A DNA stretch of 64,000 nucleotides from Kribbella sp. ALI-6-A (GTDB lineage Bacteria; Actinomycetota; Actinomycetes; Propionibacteriales; Kribbellaceae), in the NCBI RefSeq assembly GCF_001984195.1, contig NZ_MTQN01000011.1, positions 372,001 to 436,000 of the forward strand. Reading direction: 5' to 3'. The notes beneath the pieces were generated by a model, which saw only the letters and a list, made by a program, of their open reading frames with translations, ran no database searches and was not told where the DNA came from. Positions 16,683 to 25,784 of this stretch are shown piece after piece. Position 1 is the stretch's first letter. Every line of letters starts with the position of its first letter. Position numbers and translations under genes: made by a program.

Positions 16683-17837
16683 CTACTGCTGCTGCGGCGG
16701 CGACGGCGGGGTGGCCGGCGGGACGGTGTCCTGCGTCGAGGTGACGGCCGGCGTGGCCGGCTGCTGCGCCCGGGAGCTGACCGCGGCACGCTGCGCGGCC
16801 TCGATCGCCTCCTGAACGGCGTTGTCGGCCTCGGCGACCGCGGCGTCCGGCGTACTCGACAACTCCGGGGTCGGCTCGTCCTGCTGGACCTCGTGCGGCT
16901 CCGGGAACGGGCCCTCGGCCTTCTGCGGGATGCCGGCGATCTGGCCAACGGCGCTGCCCAGGCCCTCCATCGCCTTGCCGATCTCGCTCGGGATGATCCA
17001 CAGCTTGTTGGAGTCGCCCTGCGCGATCGACGGCAGCATCTGCAGGTACTGGTAGGCGAGCAGGCCCTGGTCGGGCTTGCCGGCGTGGATCGCGTTGAAG
17101 ACCGTGGTGATGGCCTGCGCCTCACCCTGCGCCTTCAGGATCCGGGCCTCCCGCTCGGCCTGCGCGCGCAGGATCCGGGACTCCTTGTCACCTTGCGCGG
17201 TGAGGATCGCGGACTGCTTCTGGCCCTCGGCCGACAGCACGGCCGACTGCCGCATACCCTCGGCGGTCAGGATCGCCGCGCGCTTGTCGCGGTCGGCGCG
17301 CATCTGCTTTTCCATCGAGTCCTGGATCGACGGCGGCGGGTCGATCGAGCGCAGCTCCACCCGGTTGACCCGGATGCCCCACTTGCCGGTCGCCTCGTCC
17401 AGCACGTACCGCAGCTTCTCGTTGATCTCCTCGCGAGACGTCAGCGTCTGCTCCAGGTCCATGCCACCGATGATGTTGCGCAGCGTCGTCATCGTCAGCT
17501 GCTCGATCGCCTGGATGTAGTTGGAGATCTCGTACGTCGCGCGCACCGGGTCGTTGACCTGGAAGTAGATGACGGAGTCGATCGACACCATCAGGTTGTC
17601 CTCGGTGATGACGCCCTGCGGCGGGAACGCGACCACCTGCTCGCGCATGTCGATCGTGTAGCGCACCTTGTCGACGAACGGGGTCAGCAGGTTCAGGCCG
17701 GGCTGCAGACCGACCTTGAACTTCCCGAACCGTTCCACGATGCCGACGGTCTGCTGCTGCACGACCCGGACGGACTTGACCAACGTGACGACCACCAGTA
17801 ATGCCACCAGTGCCAGCACGATGAGGAACGCTTCCAC
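16683..17837 (-). CDS. SPFH/Band 7 (stomatin-like) membrane protein
   Basis: A 384-residue stomatin/QmcA-type protein. One N-terminal membrane segment (LIVLALVALLVVVTL) is followed by the SPFH domain, about residues 22-190 (VQQQTVGIVERFGKF, DVRMREQ-like DMREQVVAF). A long charged helix with AEGMRQSAV, AEGQKQSAI and AQGDKESRI heptads follows, then an Ala/Pro/Gln-rich tail. The GTG at 17837 has a perfect GGAGGG upstream and is preferred to 17849. It lies behind an NfeD gene; SPFH and NfeD proteins act together in membrane microdomains. Confidence 0.9.
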   Translation of the reverse strand: MEAFLIVLALVALLVVVTLVKSVRVVQQQTVGIVERFGKFKVGLQPGLNLLTPFVDKVRYTIDMREQVVAFPPQGVITEDNLMVSIDSVIYFQVNDPVRATYEISNYIQAIEQLTMTTLRNIIGGMDLEQTLTSREEINEKLRYVLDEATGKWGIRVNRVELRSIDPPPSIQDSMEKQMRADRDKRAAILTAEGMRQSAVLSAEGQKQSAILTAQGDKESRILRAQAEREARILKAQGEAQAITTVFNAIHAGKPDQGLLAYQYLQMLPSIAQGDSNKLWIIPSEIGKAMEGLGSAVGQIAGIPQKAEGPFPEPHEVQQDEPTPELSSTPDAAVAEADNAVQEAIEAAQRAAVSSRAQQPATPAVTSTQDTVPPATPPSPPQQQ

Positions 17838-17948
17838 GTGACCCTCCACTCGAACGAATCAGGATCGACAGTCTTTCCTATCGACGGGCCACTGCCCAGC
17901 CCGGTTCCCTCACGATCCGGCGTCGGGCCGGAGAACGGCCGGCGGCGC

Positions 17949-18491
17949 TCAGCGCGGCGGGTCGGAATCGGGTTTCGCGTCGGTCGTCGGCTGGGTGTCG
18001 GGCCGGTCGGACTCGTGCTGGTGATGGCCGAGCGGCAGGCCGACCGGGTAGACGACGGCGGTCGCGCCGTCGATCTGCATCACCTCGACCCGGGTGCCCG
18101 GCGCGATCGTGGTCAGGTCGTCGAACGGCCGCGCGGTCCACAGCTCACCGCCGAGCTTGATCGAGCCGAGGCTGTCGGGGTGGATCTCCTTGACCACCAC
18201 GCCGGTGCGGCCGACCACGTGCTGGGAGCCGGTCTTCATCTCCACCCCGTGGTGGATCTTGCGCACCAGCAGCGGGCGGATCGCGCCGAGCATCGCGGCC
18301 GCGGTCAGCAGACCGACAACGATCTGCAGCCACAGCAGGCCTGGGAACAGTGCGGCCGCACCGGTCGCGGCGAGCGCGCCGGCGGCCAGCATCAGCAGGG
18401 TGAAGTCGAGCGTGGCCAGCTCCGCGAGGCCGAGCACGACGGCGATTCCGAGCCATGCCGCCCAGACGTTGTCCCGCAGCCAATCCATCAT
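17949..18491 (-). CDS. NfeD family membrane protein
   Basis: A 180-residue NfeD protein with about four membrane segments in the first 80 residues (LGIAVVLGLAELATLDFTLL, then VVGLLTAAAMLGAI). A C-terminal OB-fold domain follows, with VVGRTGVVVKEI and GELWTARP, and then a polar tail. It is the short form without the ClpP-like protease domain. The stomatin-like gene is 111 bases downstream on the same strand, the usual partnership. A start at 18488 is equally possible. Confidence 0.88.
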   Translation of the reverse strand: MMDWLRDNVWAAWLGIAVVLGLAELATLDFTLLMLAAGALAATGAAALFPGLLWLQIVVGLLTAAAMLGAIRPLLVRKIHHGVEMKTGSQHVVGRTGVVVKEIHPDSLGSIKLGGELWTARPFDDLTTIAPGTRVEVMQIDGATAVVYPVGLPLGHHQHESDRPDTQPTTDAKPDSDPPR

Positions 18492-18550
18492 CTGCCAACC
18501 CTATCCGCGATCGGGACCTCTGGCAGGTCCACCACCCGTCGGACGCAGCC

Positions 18551-18583
18551 CGAAGTCCGGCGGATTCCCCAACCGGGACTTCG
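18551..18583 (-). terminator. Hairpin between ABC ATPase and NfeD genes
   Basis: CGAAGTCCGG pairs with CCGGGACTTCG (one bulged G) around a 12-base loop. It lies in the 220-base gap downstream of the leftward ABC ATPase gene and upstream of nfeD. It probably ends the former; no T-run follows. I see nothing else in this gap. Confidence 0.45.
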
Positions 18584-18711
18584 AGGGTGCCTGTCTTCGA
18601 CAGTACCGCGCGGACAGGGCAGACCGGTTGCGGTCGGACGCAACGATTGCGGTGGGGTGGAACGGTTTGCGGCGGGGTCGGTCGCTGAGGATCGCGGGGT
18701 GGGCGGAGGGG

Positions 18712-19494
18712 TCAGAAGGCCCGGGCGGTGTACCGGCCGTCGCTGTGCTCGAGGGTCAGGGCCAGGTCGAAGGTCTCGCTGAGCGTCTCGGCGGTCAGCG
18801 CCTGGTCCATCGGGCCGGCCGCGACGACCCGGCCCTGCTTCAGCAGCATGGCGTGGGTGAAGCCGGGCGGGATCTCTTCGACGTGGTGCGTCACGAGCAC
18901 CATCGCCGGTGCGCCCTCGGCGGTCGCGATCGAGCTCAGCGAGCGGACCAGCTGCTCACGACCGGTCAGGTCGAGACCGGCGGCCGGCTCGTCGAGCAGC
19001 ATCAGCTCCGGGTCCGTCATCAGCGCCCGGGCGATCTGCACCCGCTTGCGCTCCCCCTCGGACAACGTGCCGAAGGTGCGGTCGCTGAGGTGACCGATGC
19101 CCAGCTCGGTCAGCAGCTCCTTGGCGCGCTGGTGGTCGACCTCGTCGTACTCCTCCCGCCAGCGACCCAGTACGGCGTACGAAGCGGACACGACGACGTC
19201 GGAGACCCGCTCGCCCTTCGGCAGCCGGTCGGCCAGCGCCGCGCTGGTCAGGCCGATGCGCGGACGCAGCTCGAAAACGTCGACGGTGCCGAGCACCTCG
19301 CCGAGCAACCCGACCACGCCGGACGTCGGGTGCATCTGGGCCGCGAGCACCTGCAGCAACGTGGTCTTGCCGGCGCCGTTCGGGCCGATCACCACCCAGC
19401 GGTCGGTTTCGTTTACGGTCCAGTCGACGCCGTCGAGCAGACGCGTCTCGTCCCGGACGATCGTGATGCCGGCCAGCTCCACCACTGCAGTCAT
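18712..19494 (-). CDS. ABC transporter ATP-binding protein
   Basis: A 260-residue ATPase with Walker A GPNGAGKTTL near residue 39, signature LSEGERKRVQIARAL near residue 145, Walker B PELMLLDEPAAGLD near residue 165 and the switch histidine in LVTHHVEEIPP. The EIPPGFTH ending is typical of the YlmA/ModF-like group, whose members lack a known permease. No permease gene is adjacent. The ATG at 19494 is the first in-frame start before the ATPase domain; its Shine-Dalgarno is weak. It is divergent from the gene at 19583. Confidence 0.9.
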   Translation of the reverse strand: MTAVVELAGITIVRDETRLLDGVDWTVNETDRWVVIGPNGAGKTTLLQVLAAQMHPTSGVVGLLGEVLGTVDVFELRPRIGLTSAALADRLPKGERVSDVVVSASYAVLGRWREEYDEVDHQRAKELLTELGIGHLSDRTFGTLSEGERKRVQIARALMTDPELMLLDEPAAGLDLTGREQLVRSLSSIATAEGAPAMVLVTHHVEEIPPGFTHAMLLKQGRVVAAGPMDQALTAETLSETFDLALTLEHSDGRYTARAF

Positions 19495-19582
19495 GAGGCA
19501 AAACCTACGGGGTGGCCGAACAGGTCCGGCGACGACCCTGCTGGTGTCGCCGCCGGTACGGCGTGATGGGAGACTTGCGGAC

Positions 19583-20317
19583 GTGCTGACGACTGCCGCC
19601 TCGGTGCGTTTCACCGTGTGGACGAACGCGATGCTCGCCGGGACCTGTGACCCCGACACCGCCGCGCACAAGATCGTCGGCCCGGACGTCGGGCACCATG
19701 TCGCCGGGCTCGCAGCGCATCCCGAGCCCGCGACGTTGCCGGTGGCGCTCAATCTCCTGCGCGCCGCCGGTGCGCGCGAGGCATACCTGGCCTTGCCCGT
19801 GCCGGGTGACCCGATCGGGCTCGCCGGACCGCCGGCGTTCAACGAGTCCGCGCTCGAGGCGGGCGAGGCCGTCGTACTGGCTGGGGCCGGCATCGGGCTG
19901 GTTCCGGCGTACGTCGGGCCGGCCGTGCAGTGGTCGGTGCTGGCCGCGCAGACTCCCCCGCCGGCGGACTTCGGTGAGGCCGACCGTGGGTTGCGGGCGG
20001 CGCTGATCGAGGCGGCCGAGTCGCTGGCGGCGCTGGACGTCGCGCGATGGAAGCCGGAGATCGCCGACGCGCTGATCGACATCCGCAAGATCGGTCAGGG
20101 CCAGGGCGACGACCTCGCTCCCGGGTACGACGCTCGCGCGGTGAAGGCGGCCGCGACGGCGCGGCGTTGTCTGGCGATCGCCGACGCGGCGCTGGAGGAC
20201 GACGGCGCCGCGGTGACCGGCGCGGAGGCCGATGCTCGTCGCCGTGCTCTGATCGGCCTTGCCGCTGCTGCTCGGCGAGCTCTTGTTGCTGCGTGCGGGC
20301 CTTTCACCCTCCGCTGA
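19583..20317 (+). CDS. Conserved protein of unknown function next to serB
   Basis: I do not recognise a characterised family in this 244-residue soluble protein. It begins LTTAASVRFTVWTNAMLAGT, with repeated Ala-rich helices later (ATARRCLAIADAAL, RRALIGLAAAARRALVAA). There is no signal peptide, membrane segment or metal motif. The GTG at 19583 begins a region with normal actinomycete codon use. It stands between a divergent ABC ATPase and serB, about 140 bases before serB. Good GC3 pattern and length support a real gene. Confidence 0.75.
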   Translation: MLTTAASVRFTVWTNAMLAGTCDPDTAAHKIVGPDVGHHVAGLAAHPEPATLPVALNLLRAAGAREAYLALPVPGDPIGLAGPPAFNESALEAGEAVVLAGAGIGLVPAYVGPAVQWSVLAAQTPPPADFGEADRGLRAALIEAAESLAALDVARWKPEIADALIDIRKIGQGQGDDLAPGYDARAVKAAATARRCLAIADAALEDDGAAVTGAEADARRRALIGLAAAARRALVAACGPFTLR

Positions 20318-20457
20318 CCTGACGCCGCTCCCCTGCAGTCGGCTCCTTCACATCCCCCAGGGACTCCGGCCACCAGTTGACGGCCGGGTGGCAGGCAGAC
20401 GGGATGTGGACCGGGCGTCCAGGGGCCGGGCGGACTCGGCTAGCGTTCTGTTCTGCG

Positions 20458-21669
20458 ATGACAGGACAGGCTGAGCAAGAGACGCCCCCGCTGAACCGCC
20501 CGACGCTGCTGGTCACGTTGACCGGTACGGACCGTCCGGGTCTGACGTCGGCGGTGTTGTCGACGATCGCGAGTCGCGGGCTCGAGGTGATCGACGCCGA
20601 GCAGGTCGTGCTGCGGGGACGGCTGGTGCTCGGGGTGCTGCTGTCGGCGCCGCGGGACCACAAGGAGCTCAAGAAGGAACTGAAGGAGCTGGCCGAGCAG
20701 CTCGACGTCGACATCGACGTGAAGAAGGGTGTCGGCGACAACGAACCGCGCCGCAAGGGCCGGACCCAGGTCACGGTGATCGGTTCGCCGTTGACCGCCG
20801 AGGGGTTCGCCGCGATCGCCGGCCGGATCTCCGACACCGGCGCGAACATCGACCGGATCAGCCGGATGGCGCGCTACCCGGTGACCGCGGTCGAGATCGC
20901 GGTGTCCGGTGCCGACCCCGACGCACTGCGGCCTGTGCTCGCGATGGAAGGTGTCCGGCAGCGGCTCGACGTCGCCGTACAGGCCGGTGGGCTGTACCGG
21001 CGGGCGAAGCGGCTGATCGTGATGGACGTCGACTCGACCCTGATCCAGGGCGAGGTGATCGAGATGCTCGCCGCCCACGCCGGTCGTGAGGCGGAGGTCG
21101 CCGCGGTCACCGAGCAGGCGATGCGCGGCGAACTCGACTTCGCCGAGTCGCTGCGGCATCGCGTGGCCCGGCTCGAGGGACTGCCGGCCACCGCGCTCGA
21201 CGAGGTGTACGACGCGATCCAGCTCGCGCCGGGTGCGCGGACGCTGGTCCGGACACTGAAGCGGCTCGGCTACCAGTTCGCGATCGTCAGCGGCGGGTTC
21301 AGCCAGATCACCGACAAGATCGCGGCCGATCTCGGCATCGACTACGCCGCGGCCAACGAGCTGGAGATCGTCGACGGCAAGCTCACCGGCAAGGTGGTCG
21401 GCGACATCGTCGACCGGGCCGGCAAGGCCGTCGCGCTCCGCCGCTTCGCCGCCGCCTCGAACACCCCGCTGTCGCAAACCGTCGCGATCGGCGACGGCGC
21501 CAACGACCTCGACATGCTCGCCGCCGCCGGCCTCGGCGTCGCGTTCAACGCCAAGCCGGTCGTCCGGGCCGCCGCCGACACCCACCTCAGCGTGCCCTAC
21601 CTGGACACGATCCTGTACCTGCTCGGCATTTCCCGCGAAGAGGTCGAGGCGGCCGACAGCCTCAGCTGA
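20458..21669 (+). CDS. serB: Phosphoserine phosphatase with two ACT domains
   Basis: A 403-residue enzyme for the last step of serine synthesis. Two ACT domains cover about residues 14-170 (LVTLTGTDRPGLTSAVLSTI, then QVTVIGSPLTAEGFAAIAG). The HAD phosphatase domain follows, with the nucleophile motif MDVDSTLIQGEVIEM near residue 187, SGGFSQITDKIA and GDGANDLDMLAAAGLG. This two-ACT layout is that of mycobacterial SerB2, which is inhibited by serine. The ATG at 20458 is chosen because it leaves a short N-terminus before the first ACT domain. Confidence 0.95.
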   Translation: MTGQAEQETPPLNRPTLLVTLTGTDRPGLTSAVLSTIASRGLEVIDAEQVVLRGRLVLGVLLSAPRDHKELKKELKELAEQLDVDIDVKKGVGDNEPRRKGRTQVTVIGSPLTAEGFAAIAGRISDTGANIDRISRMARYPVTAVEIAVSGADPDALRPVLAMEGVRQRLDVAVQAGGLYRRAKRLIVMDVDSTLIQGEVIEMLAAHAGREAEVAAVTEQAMRGELDFAESLRHRVARLEGLPATALDEVYDAIQLAPGARTLVRTLKRLGYQFAIVSGGFSQITDKIAADLGIDYAAANELEIVDGKLTGKVVGDIVDRAGKAVALRRFAAASNTPLSQTVAIGDGANDLDMLAAAGLGVAFNAKPVVRAAADTHLSVPYLDTILYLLGISREEVEAADSLS

Positions 21670-21682
21670 AGGCTGCCGTCGC

Positions 21683-22570
21683 TCAATCCGGCGCGTAGCC
21701 CAGCAACTCCAGGAAGGCCGTGGCCGCTGGACTGCGCGGACCGCGGCCCCAGATCAGATACTCGGCGCGGGCCGGCGCGTCGACGACCTCGATCGCGACG
21801 AGGCCGGCCAGCGTCTCGACGTACGACGGCGGAAGCATTGCCACGCCCAGGCCGGCGGCGACCAACCGCGTCAGGTAGTCCGCGTTGGTCACTTCGAAGG
21901 CGACCTGGCGAGTGAGGCCGGCGGCGGTGAAGGCCAGGTCGGACTGCGCGCGGCCCGCGGTCTTGGCCGGCAGGTCCACGAAGACCTCCTCGGACAGGCT
22001 GCGCAGGTCGATCGTGGTCTCGCCGGCCAGGTGGTGGTCCGGGGAGACCACGGCCACCAGCCGTTCGGTGGCCAGCTCGCGAGCCACGACGCCTTGCGGG
22101 CGCGCGGTGGCCGGGATGCCGAGGAAGGCGACTTCGAGCTCGCCCTGCCGGACCTGCTCGGTGAGCTCGTTGCTCGCGCCGACGTCGAAGCTGACCCGCA
22201 CCTTCGGGTGCCGCTGGTGGAACTGTTTGACGACGGCGGGAAGGTTTACGGCCGCCACCGAGGGGATCGTCCCGAGCGCGAGGTGGCCGCGCACCTCGCC
22301 GATCGTCGCCGCGACCTCGGCGGCCGCCCGCTCCGCCGCGTCCAGGCACTGACGGGCGACCGGCAGGAACGCCGCGCCGGCCGCGGTCAGCCGGACCCGG
22401 CGGCTGGTGCGTTCGAACAGCCTCGCGCCCAGCTCGTGCTCGAGCCGCGCGATCTGATGGCTGAGCGCCGACTGGACCACGAGGCAGCGCTGGGCGGCCC
22501 GGGTGAAGTTGTTCGTCTCGGCGACGGCGACGACGTACCGCATCTGCTGGAGCTCCATTCGATCAATCAT
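21683..22570 (-). CDS. LysR family regulator
   Basis: A 295-residue LysR protein. The helix-turn-helix is in the first 65 residues (MRYVVAVAETNNFTRAAQRC, then QSALSHQIARLEHELGARLF). The periplasmic-binding-like effector domain follows, with LALGTIPSV and VDLPAKTAG. Start 22570 gives MIDRMELQQ, and 22558 would give the more usual MELQQ; neither has a clear Shine-Dalgarno. It is divergent from the MFS efflux gene at 22640 and probably controls it. Confidence 0.9.
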   Translation of the reverse strand: MIDRMELQQMRYVVAVAETNNFTRAAQRCLVVQSALSHQIARLEHELGARLFERTSRRVRLTAAGAAFLPVARQCLDAAERAAAEVAATIGEVRGHLALGTIPSVAAVNLPAVVKQFHQRHPKVRVSFDVGASNELTEQVRQGELEVAFLGIPATARPQGVVARELATERLVAVVSPDHHLAGETTIDLRSLSEEVFVDLPAKTAGRAQSDLAFTAAGLTRQVAFEVTNADYLTRLVAAGLGVAMLPPSYVETLAGLVAIEVVDAPARAEYLIWGRGPRSPAATAFLELLGYAPD

Positions 22571-22615
22571 GATCGGAGATCAATCGAGTGACAAGCATGT
22601 GTTGGACTCATTGAT
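22562..22615. promoter_or_regulatory. Candidate LysR binding region
   Basis: ATCAAT occurs at 22562-22567 and 22579-22584, and its complement ATTGAT at 22610-22615, all in the 69-base gap between the divergent LysR and MFS genes. LysR proteins bind imperfect dyads containing T-N11-A over about 50-60 bases, which fits this span. Confidence 0.4.
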
Positions 22616-22639
22616 AGGCAACGCCCAAGACTGGGGGCC

Positions 22640-23842
22640 ATGACCACTCGTGAAGACAGGACAGCCACGTCGTCCCAGCAGGTGTCCCCGATCCGGGGAT
22701 GGCTGGGCGTGGCTGCCATCACCGCCAGCCTGTTCGTCTTCCTGACCACCGAACTGATGCCGATCGGCCTGCTCACCCCGCTCAGCCAGAGCCTCGACGT
22801 CTCCCTCGGCGCGGCCGGCCTGATGGTGACGGCTCAGGGAGTCGCGGCCGGGCTCGGCGTACCGTTCATCGTCGCGTGGAGCCGGCGCGTCAACCGGCGC
22901 AAGCTGCTGACGACGCTGCTGGCCGTACTGGCAGCCGGCAACCTGATCACCTCGATCGCCCCGAACTACCCGCTGATCCTCGGCACCCGGATGGTGATGG
23001 GCTTCGCCAGCGGCGTCTTCTGGGCGATCGGCGTCAGCATGGCGATGCGCATCGTCGCGCCGAAGCACGCCGGGCGGGCCGCGGCCGTCGTGATGTCCGG
23101 CATCTCGATCGCCACCGTGGTCGGCATCCCGCTCGGCACGCTGCTGGAGAGCGCGACCAGCTGGCGCACCACGTTCGCGATCTGGGCGGCGCTCAGCGCG
23201 GTGGTCCTGCTCGCGGTCGCCGCCACCGTCCCGTCGCTGCCCTCGGCCAACGCGGTTTCGGTCCGCGAGGTCTTTCAGCTGCCGGTCAGGAACGTGTCGC
23301 TGCGCGTGGTGCTGCTCATGGTCGTGCTGTTCGTGCTCGGCCACTTCGGCGCGTACACCTTCGTCCGGCCGTACCTCGAGCAGAACGCGTCGGCCGGCGT
23401 CGGCTTCGTCACCGTCGTCCTGATCGTCTTCGGGATCGGCGGTGCGATCGGCAACTTCCTCGGCGGCCACACCGTCACCCGCAGCCTGCGCGGCAGCTTC
23501 GTCGGCGGCGGACTCGCCATGGTCGCCGCGCTCGTCCTGCTCCTGGTCGCCGGTACGAACGACGCCGGCGTGATCGTCGCGATGATCCTGTGGGGGCTGG
23601 CCTTCGGCGTCGTACAGCTCAGTCAGATCTCCATGACCCTCGCGGCCGCGCCGCAGGCGTTCGAGGCCGCGATGTCACTCAACACGATGGCGTACAACAC
23701 CTGCATCGCGCTCGGTGCGCTGATCGGCGGACTGTTCGCCGACCAGGTCGGCGTGACGAGCGTGGTCTGGTTCGGCATCGTGCTGGTCGCGCTCGCCGTC
23801 CTGCTGCGCGGCCTCACCGGATCGGCCCGCGATGTCAGCTGA
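22640..23842 (+). CDS. MFS transporter (DHA1/sugar-efflux type)
   Basis: A 400-residue major facilitator with 12 predicted membrane helices. The start GWLGVAAITASLFVFLTTEL and MPIGLLTPLSQSLDVSLGAA match the AraJ/SotB drug and arabinose efflux group, and IAPNYPLILGTRMVMGFASG matches helix 4. It is divergent from a LysR gene, as is usual for such efflux pumps. Its 3' end overlaps the convergent lipoprotein gene by 8 bases. Substrate unknown. Confidence 0.9.
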   Translation: MTTREDRTATSSQQVSPIRGWLGVAAITASLFVFLTTELMPIGLLTPLSQSLDVSLGAAGLMVTAQGVAAGLGVPFIVAWSRRVNRRKLLTTLLAVLAAGNLITSIAPNYPLILGTRMVMGFASGVFWAIGVSMAMRIVAPKHAGRAAAVVMSGISIATVVGIPLGTLLESATSWRTTFAIWAALSAVVLLAVAATVPSLPSANAVSVREVFQLPVRNVSLRVVLLMVVLFVLGHFGAYTFVRPYLEQNASAGVGFVTVVLIVFGIGGAIGNFLGGHTVTRSLRGSFVGGGLAMVAALVLLLVAGTNDAGVIVAMILWGLAFGVVQLSQISMTLAAAPQAFEAAMSLNTMAYNTCIALGALIGGLFADQVGVTSVVWFGIVLVALAVLLRGLTGSARDVS

Positions 23843-24638
23843 GGTCGAGCTCACCGATCTTCGCGGCGGGTGGCGGGGTGACGGTCAGCTTCTGGCCGAA
23901 GCGGCTGAAGGTGGCGACGACGTCCGCGTCGTCCAGGGTGAACCGCAGCTGGACCGGCAGGCAGCGGGCGTCGACGGCGATCCGCAAGGTGAGTGCCTCA
24001 GGCAACTTCTTGGCGTCGGCCGCGGTGAGGAACCCGCCCAGCGCCTCGGCCGCCGTGGCCCGGGGCAGGTCGAGCGTGACGACGTACTCCTGGGCCGCTG
24101 CGCCGTTGACCGTCACCCGGTCGCCGCGCTGGAAGGCGGTGGCGTGGGCCGCGCCGCCGATCACCTCGTGGACTCGGGCCGCGCGGACGAGCTGGTCGGC
24201 GTACCGGGCGGCGTCACCGTCACCGGCGATCTCCAGCCAGGGCCGCGACCTGCTGTCGGTCAGCGCAGCATCCTTGAGATAGAGCGCCTGGCCGGTCCTG
24301 ACCACCTTCCGGCCATGACCGTTCGCGACCAGGTCGGTGCCCTCGCGGGTCAGCTTCAGGTCGGCGGTGACGAGCACGACGTCGCGGCCCGGATTCTGGG
24401 TCCGGGAGACGACCCGGAACGTTCCCTTCGCCGCCAACTGGCTGAGCAACTCCGACGCGAGGTTCGCGGGCGACAGGTTGTCGTCGCTCCGAGCGGGAGT
24501 CGAAGGCGCCGGCGAAGCGGACGACGTACTGACGGACGGCGCCGGCCCGGTCTGCGCCGTACTGTCCGCACCGGCTCCACAGGCGGCCAGCGCCACAACA
24601 ACGACGGCGGCGCCGAGACCGGCCCTCACGGTACGCAC
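23835..24638 (-). CDS. Secreted lipoprotein (LppX/LprAFG-like)
   Basis: A 267-residue lipoprotein. The signal peptide VVVVALAAC ends in a lipobox with Cys20, and a Ser/Thr/Pro-rich linker follows to about residue 50. The body has the beta-rich pattern of the LppX_LprAFG group (KGTFRVVSRT, LTREGTDLVANG, YVVTLDLPRATAAEAL, VVATFSRFGQKLTV). Mycobacterial members carry lipids in a pocket; whether this one does is unknown. A truncated paralogue lies at 31146-31750. The gene converges with the MFS gene with an 8-base overlap. Confidence 0.82.
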   Translation of the reverse strand: MRTVRAGLGAAVVVVALAACGAGADSTAQTGPAPSVSTSSASPAPSTPARSDDNLSPANLASELLSQLAAKGTFRVVSRTQNPGRDVVLVTADLKLTREGTDLVANGHGRKVVRTGQALYLKDAALTDSRSRPWLEIAGDGDAARYADQLVRAARVHEVIGGAAHATAFQRGDRVTVNGAAAQEYVVTLDLPRATAAEALGGFLTAADAKKLPEALTLRIAVDARCLPVQLRFTLDDADVVATFSRFGQKLTVTPPPAAKIGELDLS

Positions 24639-24802
24639 AGCGACACTCCTCGTTGGCGGGAAGGAGGGGCCTTGCTGCTCTGTTCAGGTCGACCCGGTTC
24701 GCTCACATCGTGACAGATCCGGGGGTCGCCGCAAACACTGTGTGACCTACCACAACCTGCCACTTTTGCGGAGAGCGGCGGGTGCGGGGCAAGATCCCGC
24801 GC

Positions 24803-25708
24803 ATGGCCCCACTCCTCGACCTGCCCGTCGGCTGCACCGCGCGCCCAGCCACGACCGCCGACGTACCGGCGATTCATGCCCTGGTGAGCGCGGTGGAACG
24901 CGACCTCATCGGCGTCGTCGAGACAGGCGCCGACGGAATCGAAGCCGCGCTGAACCGTCCGGGCCTGGACGCGGCCGTCGACAGCCTGGTCGTGCACGCC
25001 GCGGACGGGCGGCTGGCCGGATGGGCGTGGATCAATCGAGGCCGGCGCGCCCAGGTCGATGTGGATCCCAGCTTCCGCGGTCAGGGGATCGGCAGCGCCC
25101 TGCGGGCCTGGACGGAGGCGCGGGCTGCGGAAGTCGGTACGGACTGGGTCGCGCAGACAGTCGACGACCAGGACCTGGCCGGCACCGAACTGCTGCGATC
25201 CCGCGGGTACGAGGTGCTGGCGACGAACTGGCAGCTGACGATGCCGACCGCGGACCTCGAGATCCGGATCCCCGACGGGCTCACGGTCCGGCCGTTCGCG
25301 CCCGGTGACGAGCAGGCGGCGTACCAGGTGATCGAGGACGCGTTCGACGACTGGCAGCCGCGGCGCAAGTCGTACGACGAATGGGCGCGGCTGAGCATCG
25401 AGCGGTCGAGCTTCGCCCCGGAGCTGTCTCCGCTCGCCTTCGCCGGCGACGAACTGGTCGGCGCGGTGCTCAGCCTCGATCTGCCGGACACCGAGGACGG
25501 GTACGTCGAGCAGGTCGCCGTCCGCAAGGACCATCGGGGTCGCGGGGTCGCGAAGGCGCTGCTCGCGATCGCGGCGCAGGCGATGCACGCCCGGGGCCGC
25601 ACGTCGCTGACGCTGTGGACGCACTCCGGGACCGGCGCGCTGGCGATGTACGAGCGGCTCGGGATGACCGTGCGGCGCAGTACGACGGTCTACCGCGGCC
25701 AGATCTGA
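24803..25708 (+). CDS. Tandem GNAT acetyltransferase
   Basis: A 301-residue protein with two GNAT domains in tandem. The N-terminal one has VDPSFRGQGIGSALRAWTEA near residue 85. The C-terminal one has EQVAVRKDHRGRGVAKALLA near residue 240 and ALAMYERLGM. Both Q/RxxGxG/A acetyl-CoA loops look intact. The layout resembles mycothiol synthase MshD, but the protein lacks enough shared motifs to name it so. The ATG at 24803 is preferred to an upstream GTG at 24782. Confidence 0.85.
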   Translation: MAPLLDLPVGCTARPATTADVPAIHALVSAVERDLIGVVETGADGIEAALNRPGLDAAVDSLVVHAADGRLAGWAWINRGRRAQVDVDPSFRGQGIGSALRAWTEARAAEVGTDWVAQTVDDQDLAGTELLRSRGYEVLATNWQLTMPTADLEIRIPDGLTVRPFAPGDEQAAYQVIEDAFDDWQPRRKSYDEWARLSIERSSFAPELSPLAFAGDELVGAVLSLDLPDTEDGYVEQVAVRKDHRGRGVAKALLAIAAQAMHARGRTSLTLWTHSGTGALAMYERLGMTVRRSTTVYRGQI

Positions 25709-25745
25709 CCGCGCGGAATCGTGACGAGCTGTTGACTCCGGGCGA

Positions 25746-25759
25746 TGAGAGCGCTCCCA
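25746..25759. promoter_or_regulatory. CebR-like LacI-family operator
   Basis: TGAGAGCGCTCCCA matches the 14-base palindrome of Streptomyces CebR (TGGGAGCGCTCCCA) at 13 of 14 positions. A TTGACT at 25732-25737 could be the -35. It lies 26 bases before the GH16 start, where a repressor would block transcription until an oligosaccharide is present. Confidence 0.65.
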
Positions 25760-25784
25760 TAGGCGTAACCCATCCAGGGAGGTC

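Noticed and set aside
24803..25708. Mycothiol synthase mshD
   Set aside because: The tandem GNAT layout fits, but the family-specific motifs are not clear enough to name it.
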